Source: an uncultured Pelagibacteraceae bacterium | Lineage (GTDB): Bacteria > Pseudomonadota > Alphaproteobacteria > Pelagibacterales > Pelagibacteraceae | Reading direction: 5' to 3' | Length of the DNA stretch: 64,000 bases | Assembly (NCBI GenBank): GCA_902582315.1 | Contig: CACHRP010000002.1 | Coordinates: 62,001-126,000, forward strand | In this document: positions 57,925-64,000 of the stretch, piece by piece | How positions within the stretch are numbered: position 1 is the first letter of the stretch | How the letters are laid out: each line of letters opens with the position of its first letter | Notes under the pieces: generated by a model | Database searches by the model: none | What the model was told of the DNA's origin: nothing | What the model saw: only the letters and a program-made list of their open reading frames with translations | Position numbers and translations under genes: made by a program

Positions 57925-58573
57925 TTCCATTATTAAATGCAAGAAATGTCCACGACTAGTTAAATTTAGAAAAAAAATATCAATCCAAAAGAGAAAGCAA
58001 TTTATGAGCCAAACCTATTGGGGGAAACCAATTACTGGTTTTGGTGATATTAAAAGTAAGATTTTGTTAGTAGGTCTTGCGCCAGCTGCACATGGTGGTA
58101 ATAGAACAGGACGAGTATTTACCGGAGATAAATCCTCTGATTTTTTATACAAATGTCTCTTCAAGGCTAAAATTGCAAATCAATCTACCTCGACTCATTT
58201 GGATGATGGATTAAAATTAAAAAAATCATTCATTACAACAGCTTTAAAATGTGTTCCACCTGAAGACAAACCATTAAAACAAGAATTAGACAATTGTTTT
58301 AAATTTTTTAATTTAGAAATTAATCAACTAAAAAATTTAAAGGTTATTATTGCATTAGGAAAAATTGGTTTTGATGCGTGTGTTTATTACTTTAAATCAA
58401 ATTATAATTTTAAAGAAAAAATTAAATTTAGTCATGGTAAGATTTTTAAAGTCTCTAAAGGTATTTTATTAGTCGGCTGTTATCATCCAAGTCCTAGAAA
58501 TGTAAATACTGGAAGAATAAGCGAAAGTAAAATGACTTATTTATTAAAAAAAGTAATTAAACTAGTCAATTAA
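57902..58573 (+). CDS. uracil-DNA glycosylase, family 5 (UDGb) type
   Basis: Removes uracil (and in family 5 also hypoxanthine and other deaminated bases) from DNA. The ATG at 57902 gives 223 aa. Motif 1 is GLAPAAHGGNRTGRVFTGD, which lacks the polar catalytic residue of family 4 in the way typical of family 5. Motif 2 is GCYHPSPRNVNTGR. N-terminal CKKCPRL and later Cys residues (CVPPEDKP, NCF) fit an iron-sulfur cluster. The gene ends convergently with ybgC, overlapping it by 12 bases. Confidence 0.88.
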   Translation: MSIENLNNSIIKCKKCPRLVKFRKKISIQKRKQFMSQTYWGKPITGFGDIKSKILLVGLAPAAHGGNRTGRVFTGDKSSDFLYKCLFKAKIANQSTSTHLDDGLKLKKSFITTALKCVPPEDKPLKQELDNCFKFFNLEINQLKNLKVIIALGKIGFDACVYYFKSNYNFKEKIKFSHGKIFKVSKGILLVGCYHPSPRNVNTGRISESKMTYLLKKVIKLVN

Positions 58574-58957
58574 TTTTTTTAATATACTTGGAATTCTTAC
58601 TGGTTTTCCTTTTTTATTAACAGTCACAAGGACTACATCTGCCTCAGAAATAATATCAAATTTTTTTTTGATTACCTGTCGCATTTTAAAAGAAGAATTT
58701 TTAACTTCTTTTATATTTGAGATAATTTCAATCTCATCTTCAAACTTTGCAGGTTTTTTGTATTCAATATTGCATGTTTTGACTATTATTATTACTCCCT
58801 CTTTTTCTAGAATTTCTTTATTAGACAAACCTAAAGAGTATATTGCTTCAGATCTTGCTCTCTCAAGAAATTTTAAATAGTTAGCATAATAAACTACTCC
58901 ACCAGCATCTGTATCCTCGTAATAAATCTTGGTTACATACTTAAATTCTTTTGACAT
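58562..58957 (-). CDS. ybgC: acyl-CoA thioesterase, YbgC family
   Basis: Hot-dog-fold thioesterase of 131 aa. The active-site region YYEDTDAGGVVYYANYLKFLE is near the N terminus, with the catalytic Asp in DTDAGG. ERARSEAI and the core IEYKKPAKFEDEIEI follow. YbgC genes usually accompany tol-pal, which are not seen here, so its substrate (short acyl-CoA or acyl-ACP) and link to the envelope are inferred only from the family. Confidence 0.9.
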   Translation of the reverse strand: MSKEFKYVTKIYYEDTDAGGVVYYANYLKFLERARSEAIYSLGLSNKEILEKEGVIIIVKTCNIEYKKPAKFEDEIEIISNIKEVKNSSFKMRQVIKKKFDIISEADVVLVTVNKKGKPVRIPSILKKLID

Positions 58958-58962
58958 AATCT

Positions 58963-58989
58963 AATACTATCAAAATAGTATTTTTTTTT
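58963..58989 (+). terminator. hairpin with T-run, rho-independent terminator-like
   Basis: AATACTAT (58963-58970), loop CAAA, and ATAGTATT (58975-58982) form a perfect eight-pair stem followed by an uninterrupted T-run to 58989. Read on the plus strand this has terminator form. It sits between the start of ybgC (minus strand) and a small plus-strand ORF. It could end readthrough from the glycosylase gene, which would be antisense to ybgC. The stem is all A-T except two pairs. Confidence 0.5.
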
Positions 58990-59009
58990 ATACTAATGAA
59001 TTTATAAAA

Positions 59010-59150
59010 ATGAAAATTTATATCATTTGGCTTATTGGTGTTGTTATTTGGAATTTCGGAGTTCCTAATGCTACTCCTCTTGAGGATGTTATAGTTGCAA
59101 TTGTTCTATCTTTTTTTTCAATTGTAATGAACAAATATTTTAAACCCTAG
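59010..59150 (+). CDS. small hydrophobic protein
   Basis: A 46 aa frame (MKIYIIWLIGVVIW) has two hydrophobic stretches around a short polar turn with FGVPNATPLEDV, and ends NKYFKP. It stops one base before the stop codon of the convergent DUF3047 gene. Composition fits a membrane peptide. No family is recognised; the frame could be chance in AT-rich DNA, but the gene spacing leaves little other use for the stretch. Confidence 0.5.
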   Translation: MKIYIIWLIGVVIWNFGVPNATPLEDVIVAIVLSFFSIVMNKYFKP

Positions 59151-59792
59151 CTATTGACTTGAAAAATAGATGTTTTGATAATACGAAACAGCCTTTAATT
59201 TAGAATTATCTGTATCAGTCATTATTGCAACACCATTGAGTTCATTTACGTCAAGATCATGCAATAATTTAAAATGCTCCTTAACATTAGCTTTGACTGT
59301 AACCCACTCATTTAAGTTTTCTTTGGTAGTTGATAGAACATAATCTATTGATTTCTTTGTATAAGGGCTTCGCCAATATTTGCCAATTTCATTGTTGCTT
59401 GAAAAAACGTAATTTACAGCTCTATTTGAGAGTGCTGTTGATCCTATTTTTTTAACAACGAAAACTCTAGCTGCAAAGTCATGTCCTTTTTTTGAATTTT
59501 CTTTTATGCCAGTTAAATCTTTCTCAATTTTCCATGTAATATTAATAATTGGGGTTTTATTTAAATCTATTAGCACCTCTTTACCTAAGCCTGATCCGAC
59601 ACCCTCGGCCTCAGCTTTGATGAAATTTCCACTCTCATTAGAACCTAGCGTCCAGGTGGTTTCACCTTTTACTTTTCTTTTTTTAAGTTGTCCAAATTCT
59701 TCATTGGTAAAATCAAAAACTTTTAAAGTTTCTGATTTTACAGAAGTTGTAACAAACAAAGATAAAATTAATATCTGGATAAATATTTTCAT
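59151..59792 (-). CDS. DUF3047 family exported protein
   Basis: The ATG at 59792 (MKIFIQILILSLFVTT) gives 213 aa with a signal peptide of about 20 residues ending VKS; the frame extends 11 codons further but that would bury the signal peptide. The mature part contains TWKIEKDLTGI, HDFAARVFVV, NYVFSSN and GVAIMTDTDNS. This resembles DUF3047 proteins, which are predicted to be periplasmic and of unknown function, with a possible carbohydrate-binding-like beta sandwich. Confidence 0.75.
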   Translation of the reverse strand: MKIFIQILILSLFVTTSVKSETLKVFDFTNEEFGQLKKRKVKGETTWTLGSNESGNFIKAEAEGVGSGLGKEVLIDLNKTPIINITWKIEKDLTGIKENSKKGHDFAARVFVVKKIGSTALSNRAVNYVFSSNNEIGKYWRSPYTKKSIDYVLSTTKENLNEWVTVKANVKEHFKLLHDLDVNELNGVAIMTDTDNSKLKAVSYYQNIYFSSQ

Positions 59793-59899
59793 TTTGGGAC
59801 TTATATATAGCATGAATTGATACAATAAATATTTATAATTTCATACTTTAGACAAGATTAAGACAATCAAAAATCAAAATTAACTATTAAATTTTGTTT

Positions 59900-60106
59900 A
59901 TGAAACAAATTATTTATATAACAATTTTTTTATTTTTGGCAAATTGCAGCACACATAGTGTTAAATTAGGTAAAAGATGTACTAAAATAGCCGAAGATAA
60001 TACTTATGAAAAATCTCTAATATGGTTAATTGATAAGAAGAGTATTGAGACTTTTGACCAAAAAATAAACAAAAAAAACTGTGAAATTAATGGAGAGAAT
60101 GGATGA
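59900..60106 (+). CDS. small lipoprotein
   Basis: The ATG at 59900 gives 68 aa (an upstream TTG at 59894 is less likely). A lipoprotein signal peptide MKQIIYITIFLFLANC is clear, with Cys16 in the lipobox LANC. The mature part is short, polar and has two further Cys residues (GKRC and KKNC) that could form a disulfide. No family is recognised. It overlaps the following tiny ORF by four bases (ATGA). Confidence 0.7.
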   Translation: MKQIIYITIFLFLANCSTHSVKLGKRCTKIAEDNTYEKSLIWLIDKKSIETFDQKINKKNCEINGENG

Positions 60107-60231
60107 AAACCCTCTCAATCATGGCATTATTAGTATATTGGTCGGTTATAATTTTAGCTCCAGTAATAGCTAACGAACAAAGGAAATATGCTGATAAAAT
60201 AGTTTACCCGAAAAAGAAGCCTAGTAAGTAG
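60103..60231 (+). CDS. tiny exported or membrane-anchored peptide
   Basis: A 42 aa frame starts in an ATGA overlap with the lipoprotein gene. Residues 1-24 look like a signal peptide or membrane anchor (IMALLVYWSVIILAPVIA), followed by NEQRKYADKIVYP and a basic end KKKPSK. Its last 11 bases overlap the convergent SDR gene. The ATGA coupling is the main support; function unknown. Confidence 0.5.
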   Translation: MKTLSIMALLVYWSVIILAPVIANEQRKYADKIVYPKKKPSK

Positions 60232-60964
60232 ATCTTCCACCACTAATATCAAAAACTGCAGCGGTTGAAAAAGAGTTCTCTTCTGAGGATAGCCAGCATA
60301 CGAGTGAGGAAAGTTCATCAAGCTCTAAAAACCTTCCTCTTGGAACTTTTGATAGCATTCTTTGAACATGTTCTTTTGTCATTTGATTTAAAATTCTTGT
60401 TTTTGCACCAGCGGGGGTAACAGCATTAACTGCTATGTTATATTGAGCTAATTCTTTACCCAATGATTTTGTTAGACCTAGTACACCAGCTTTTGCTGAG
60501 CTATATGCACTAGCATTGGCATTTCCATCTTTACCTGAAACTGAGGCTATATTTACAATTCTACCATAATTGTTTTTAATCATTAAAGGAACTATCAATT
60601 TACAACAAATATAAGTTCCATTTAAATTCACATTTATTACTTTATTCCAGTCATCAACTGAATAATTCCATAATTCAGCGGTAGGTCCTGTAATTCCTGC
60701 ATTATTAATCAGTATATCTATTTTTGAATTTTTTAAATTTTTAATGGTTTTATTTACTGACTCAAAATCAGTAACATCAACTACATCATATTCTAAATTT
60801 TTATTATTCTCTTTTTTTATAACTTTGTTTAACTCATTTTCGTCATTGTCCCATATTCTCACTTGAGCTCCCGAATTAATAAATTTTTTAGCAATATCTA
60901 GACCAAAGCCTTGAGCGCCTCCAGTTACTATTGCAATTTTACTTTTTAGATCAAAATTATTCAT
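60221..60964 (-). CDS. short-chain dehydrogenase/reductase (SDR)
   Basis: NAD(P)-dependent oxidoreductase of 247 aa. The cofactor motif is VTGGAQGFGLDIA (TGxxxGxG), with LINNAGITG, the catalytic Ser near IASVSGK, and Tyr/Lys in YSSAKAG. A conserved proline-glycine region VTPAGAKT follows. An acidic residue after the second strand (RIWDNDE) suggests NAD preference (inference). It lies directly downstream of an NCS1 permease with an eight-base overlap, so its substrate may be, or derive from, the imported compound. It also resembles FabG-like reductases. Confidence 0.9.
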   Translation of the reverse strand: MNNFDLKSKIAIVTGGAQGFGLDIAKKFINSGAQVRIWDNDENELNKVIKKENNKNLEYDVVDVTDFESVNKTIKNLKNSKIDILINNAGITGPTAELWNYSVDDWNKVINVNLNGTYICCKLIVPLMIKNNYGRIVNIASVSGKDGNANASAYSSAKAGVLGLTKSLGKELAQYNIAVNAVTPAGAKTRILNQMTKEHVQRMLSKVPRGRFLELDELSSLVCWLSSEENSFSTAAVFDISGGRSTY

Positions 60965-62420
60965 TGCTAGATGCTAGCAGATAATAAGTTACAAAAACAA
61001 CAAAAGCTCCAATTAACCATGAAAAAGTTTGCAAAAATTGCATATTTACATTCCATATCGTTGAGGAAGCAAATATAAAACCAATTACTACGGCATATAT
61101 AGCTTTATAGTTCCAACCATTAGAATAAATATATGCGCTTCCTAGTTTAGAGGAGAAAATATCTTTATTAATAATATTACCTTTTTTAATTAAATAATAA
61201 TCACAAATAATTAATCCAAAAAGCGGCCCAAAAAATGATCCGATTGTATCAATAAAAGATAAAATTCCTATTTGACTTAATATTGGTAGCCAAAACACAC
61301 TTATTAATAATCCAAAAAAAACAATTAATAGACCGCTAGATTTCAAATTTAGATTTTTGGGCACAAAATTTAACAAAGTATTTTGTGAGGGAATGTAATT
61401 TGCAACAAGGTTGGTTGATAAAGAGGCAACTACAATAAAAAACAATGAAATTACCGTTAAGTATGTATTATCAATTTTTCCAATTATATCTGTTGGGTTG
61501 GTCAAAAATCTCTCTGCTTGCGTTACATTAGAATTAATTATGATATCTGCACCAAGAGTTAATAGGACTGAAAATAAAGAAAATAGAATTAAATTAAGGA
61601 TCAAGCTTAAATTACCTTTGTATAAATGATTTTTATCTTTTGCATATCTAGAATAATCACCAAAATTAAGTAATAATATTGAAAAAAAAGCGAACATAGT
61701 TCCGGTAACTGAAATGAAAGGTGAAATATTTTGCTCTTTAAATATATTATCAGAGATTATTAATTGATTAAAAGATAAAAATAATTTTTGACTATTTTCT
61801 GATACAACAATAATCAAGAATACTATCAAGCCAAAGTAAACAAATAATGCAGAAAATTTAATTATAGATTTAGTTAAATGATGACCTTTTGTAAAAAGAT
61901 AGTATTGGAAAATAAATGTAATTATTAAAGCAACCCAATCTATTAAGTTTAAAGATAAGAAAAAGAAAAGAAATAGTTCTTTATTTAGGATATTTGGATC
62001 AATATAAAATAAAGATATTCTAATTAAATATACTATAGATTTTGAAATAAAAAATGTTTGAACACCAAAAAAGAAAATCCCAATTATACCTCTCAACATT
62101 GCGAAATATCTTGCAGCATTTAAACCAATAGAAATTCTAAGTAAAACAGGGAATGGTACTCCATGTTTTTGGGATAAATTGCCAATTAAATTTGAAAGAA
62201 AGTATACAAGAATAGAAGCAAAAATACTTCCTGATAAAACTATATAAAAGTTTAAGTCATATATTATATATAATGATGCAATAAGAGAAAATCCTATAAG
62301 ACTTTGAATATTTACAGCCCAAAAACAAAAGAAGTCAGTCCACTTCCAATTTTTATCAATAGGATTTACCGAAACAATTTCCCAATTTATAAGTTGAAAT
62401 TTTTCTTTTTCTTGATTCAC
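60957..62420 (-). CDS. NCS1-family nucleobase:cation symporter-like permease
   Basis: Membrane transporter of 487 aa with about twelve hydrophobic helices and the NCS1-like opening WKWTDFFCFWAVNIQSL. FPVLLRISIGLNAARYFAMLRG follows, then LLLNFGDYSRYA. Known family members import nucleobases, hydantoins, allantoin or vitamins with Na+ or H+. The substrate cannot be read from the sequence. The start is GTG at 62420; no Met precedes the first helix. It lies between a TRAP transporter and the SDR gene. Confidence 0.85.
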   Translation of the reverse strand: MNQEKEKFQLINWEIVSVNPIDKNWKWTDFFCFWAVNIQSLIGFSLIASLYIIYDLNFYIVLSGSIFASILVYFLSNLIGNLSQKHGVPFPVLLRISIGLNAARYFAMLRGIIGIFFFGVQTFFISKSIVYLIRISLFYIDPNILNKELFLFFFLSLNLIDWVALIITFIFQYYLFTKGHHLTKSIIKFSALFVYFGLIVFLIIVVSENSQKLFLSFNQLIISDNIFKEQNISPFISVTGTMFAFFSILLLNFGDYSRYAKDKNHLYKGNLSLILNLILFSLFSVLLTLGADIIINSNVTQAERFLTNPTDIIGKIDNTYLTVISLFFIVVASLSTNLVANYIPSQNTLLNFVPKNLNLKSSGLLIVFFGLLISVFWLPILSQIGILSFIDTIGSFFGPLFGLIICDYYLIKKGNIINKDIFSSKLGSAYIYSNGWNYKAIYAVVIGFIFASSTIWNVNMQFLQTFSWLIGAFVVFVTYYLLASSNE

Positions 62421-62444
62421 TATTCCATATTAAACATATATAAA

Positions 62445-63779
62445 CTACTGTCCATACAACATAGAGGGTAACCAAAGAACAATCTTTGGAAATATTATAA
62501 TAATTACGAGCCCAATTATTTGAAGAATCATAAATTGCATCATTCCTATATAAATATCTTTTAAATCCCATTCAGGAACAACCCCTTTTAAAAAATATGC
62601 TGAAAGAGCCACTGGAGGTGATAGCCAGGCTGTTTGTAAATTTACAGCAACAAGTATAGCGAACCATGTTAAATTAAAACCAAGAGCTTCAACAAGTGGT
62701 AATATTATCGGTACGATTATCATAACAATAGGCACCCACTCTAGAGGCCAACCTAAAAGAAAAATCATTACCATTATCATTCCAAGAATAAGATACTTGT
62801 TCATTTCTAAACCTAGTAAAAATTCAGTTAACAGAGTCGGTGTACCTAATCTTGCAAAAACCGCTCCAAAAAAATTTGAGGCTGCAACTAAAACCATAAT
62901 TAATGCTGTAATTTCAAGAGTTTTAACCAAAGCATCCTGTAATTTTGGAAGAGTTAATTTTTTATATGCTAGTGAAAGAAGTAAAGCACCCATAGCTCCA
63001 CACCCTGCAGCTTCTGTTGGTGTTGCAAATCCAAATAAAATACTTCCAAGTGCTGCAAAAACTAGTGCTGCAGGAGGGACTAAACCAAGAAGAAATTCAA
63101 TCCATACTTCCCTCATGCTTGTTGCTCTCATATCCTCAGGTAAAGGAGGCCCTAAGTTTGGATTTAACATACATCTTATTGTCGTGTAAGCGGCATATAA
63201 ACTTGCAAGTAAAATTCCTGGTAAAATTGCTGCTGCAAATAAATCAATAACGGGTATCTCCATTATAGGACCCATTACTACAAGCATAATACTTGGTGGT
63301 ATTAATATCCCTAATGTTCCACCAGCAGTTATGGTTCCTGCGGCTAATCTCACATCATATTTAGATCTATTCATAGATTTCGCAGCCATTATTCCAAGAA
63401 TAGTTACTGAGGCACCAACAATACCTGTAGCGGCAGCAAATATTACTGATACAAATAACACTGCGTAATATAAAGAGCCTCTAACTCTTGCCAACATCAA
63501 TTGAAATGCTGAAAATAATCTTTCCATTAATCCGGCTTGTTCCATCATTATACCCATGAATACAAATAGCGGTACGGCGGCGAGCGTTTGTTCTGTCATC
63601 ACCATAGAAAATTGTAGTGTCATTAAATAGAAAACTAATTTACCAAAACCTAAATAACCAAAAACAAAACCTAAAAATATTAATGTAAATGAAATTGGGA
63701 AACCTACAAATATTGCAAACAGCATTACACCAACAAGAATAAAACCAAGTATTGCAGGATCAATGAATTCAGCTATCAT
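62445..63779 (-). CDS. dctM: TRAP transporter large permease subunit DctM-type
   Basis: Large membrane subunit of a tripartite ATP-independent periplasmic transporter, driven by ion gradients and fed by a binding protein. The 444 aa product has a dozen or so hydrophobic segments with VGFPISFTLIFLGFVFGY, PLFVFMGIMMEQAGL, TITAGGTLGILIPPSIML, FATPTEAAGCGA and TAWLSPPVALSAYFLKG, all typical. It overlaps the small subunit by four bases. The sequence resembles the DctM group often annotated for organic acids such as mannitol/chloroaromatic-type substrates; the true substrate is unknown. Confidence 0.95.
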   Translation of the reverse strand: MIAEFIDPAILGFILVGVMLFAIFVGFPISFTLIFLGFVFGYLGFGKLVFYLMTLQFSMVMTEQTLAAVPLFVFMGIMMEQAGLMERLFSAFQLMLARVRGSLYYAVLFVSVIFAAATGIVGASVTILGIMAAKSMNRSKYDVRLAAGTITAGGTLGILIPPSIMLVVMGPIMEIPVIDLFAAAILPGILLASLYAAYTTIRCMLNPNLGPPLPEDMRATSMREVWIEFLLGLVPPAALVFAALGSILFGFATPTEAAGCGAMGALLLSLAYKKLTLPKLQDALVKTLEITALIMVLVAASNFFGAVFARLGTPTLLTEFLLGLEMNKYLILGMIMVMIFLLGWPLEWVPIVMIIVPIILPLVEALGFNLTWFAILVAVNLQTAWLSPPVALSAYFLKGVVPEWDLKDIYIGMMQFMILQIIGLVIIIIFPKIVLWLPSMLYGQ

Positions 63780-64000
63780 TTATTTTCTCCTGGCCATTGT
63801 CCTTTTTTTGCTGCCCAATAACTTTTAAACAATTCAGATACACCTTGTATCAAAAGAAATATAATTCCAATAAGTAAACAAGTTTTAATCGGCCACATAA
63901 ATGGCATCCATGTGGTATCCATTCCCCTTTCTCCTCGTCTGATAGACTCTTCAACAAAACCTATAGTCATGTAAAGAAAGACAATTAAACCTGGAAAATA
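63776..64000 (-). CDS. dctQ: TRAP transporter small permease DctQ-type, 5' end outside window
   Basis: The C-terminal 74 codons of a small TRAP membrane subunit. The open frame continues past the Met at 63970 to the window edge (PGLIVFLYMTIGF), so the true start lies outside. It contains FVEESIRRGERGMDTTWMP, the motif after the second helix, then a final helix KTCLLIGIIFLLIQG and the end KKGQWPGENK. It precedes dctM with an ATGA overlap; the binding protein gene is expected further upstream, outside the window. Confidence 0.9.
   Translation of the reverse strand, partial: YFPGLIVFLYMTIGFVEESIRRGERGMDTTWMPFMWPIKTCLLIGIIFLLIQGVSELFKSYWAAKKGQWPGENK

Noticed and set aside
1-64000. CRISPR arrays, insertion sequences, prophage genes, toxin-antitoxin or restriction systems
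   Set aside because: No regularly spaced repeats, transposase, integrase or defence-type protein was seen. All long frames are housekeeping, envelope, transport or shadow ORFs.

Overview
The window is strongly AT-rich and densely packed. Genes often overlap by 1-14 bases, and no gap between genes exceeds about 225 bases. Gene content and order match the core block shared by Alphaproteobacteria: tpiA-secG-pyrG-kdsA-eno-ftsB-lipA, ppiD-trp-lexA-gltX, lpxB-to-rpsB, dnaE-lol-proS-rnj-coaX-birA, nuoN-to-nuoA, and lon-clpX-clpP-tig. The low GC, compactness, short proteins and dropped genes point to a marine SAR11 (Pelagibacterales) genome. That assignment is inference from sequence character, since no rRNA gene is present.

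Layout. Bases 1-6418 (minus strand) hold tpiA, secG, pyrG, kdsA, eno, ftsB, lipA and a partial RatA/COQ10-type gene. Bases 6476-13891 (plus strand) hold a PpiD-like chaperone, trpEGDC, lexA under SOS boxes, and gltX. Bases 13871-25443 (minus) hold rpsB-tsf-frr-uppS-cdsA-dxr-bamA-skp-fabZ-lpxD-lpxA-lpxI-lpxB, read from rpsB toward lpxB. This block couples translation, isoprenoid and phospholipid precursors, outer-membrane assembly and lipid A synthesis. A structured leader precedes rpsB. Bases 25567-35138 (minus) hold birA, coaX, rnj, proS, lolC/E, lolD and dnaE. Bases 35138-49005 (minus) encode all fourteen subunits of respiratory complex I, nuoA to nuoN, in canonical order.

Bases 49231-51176 hold the clearest insertion: a glycosyltransferase and an FkbM-type methyltransferase between tRNA-Asp and nuoA. 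tRNA-Val, lon, clpX, clpP, tig and tRNA-Leu follow (51240-57429). The last 6.5 kb (57512-64000) is more accessory: a DUF1289 protein, family 5 uracil-DNA glycosylase, YbgC thioesterase, a DUF3047 protein, several tiny membrane or lipoprotein ORFs, an SDR oxidoreductase, an NCS1 permease and the membrane subunits of a TRAP transporter.

I see no CRISPR array, insertion sequence, prophage or defence island. The most interesting signals are regulatory. clpP and clpX each carry a palindrome built on the same GANTC-containing core next to the start codon. rpsB has a structured leader that can hide its ribosome-binding region. lexA has a clear alphaproteobacterial SOS operator. trigger factor begins only 10 bases after a tRNA. 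Several genes normally found in this block (pyrH, rseP, pdhABC-lpd, moaC/moeA/comEC/gltA, hupB) are missing from their expected places, consistent with genome streamlining.
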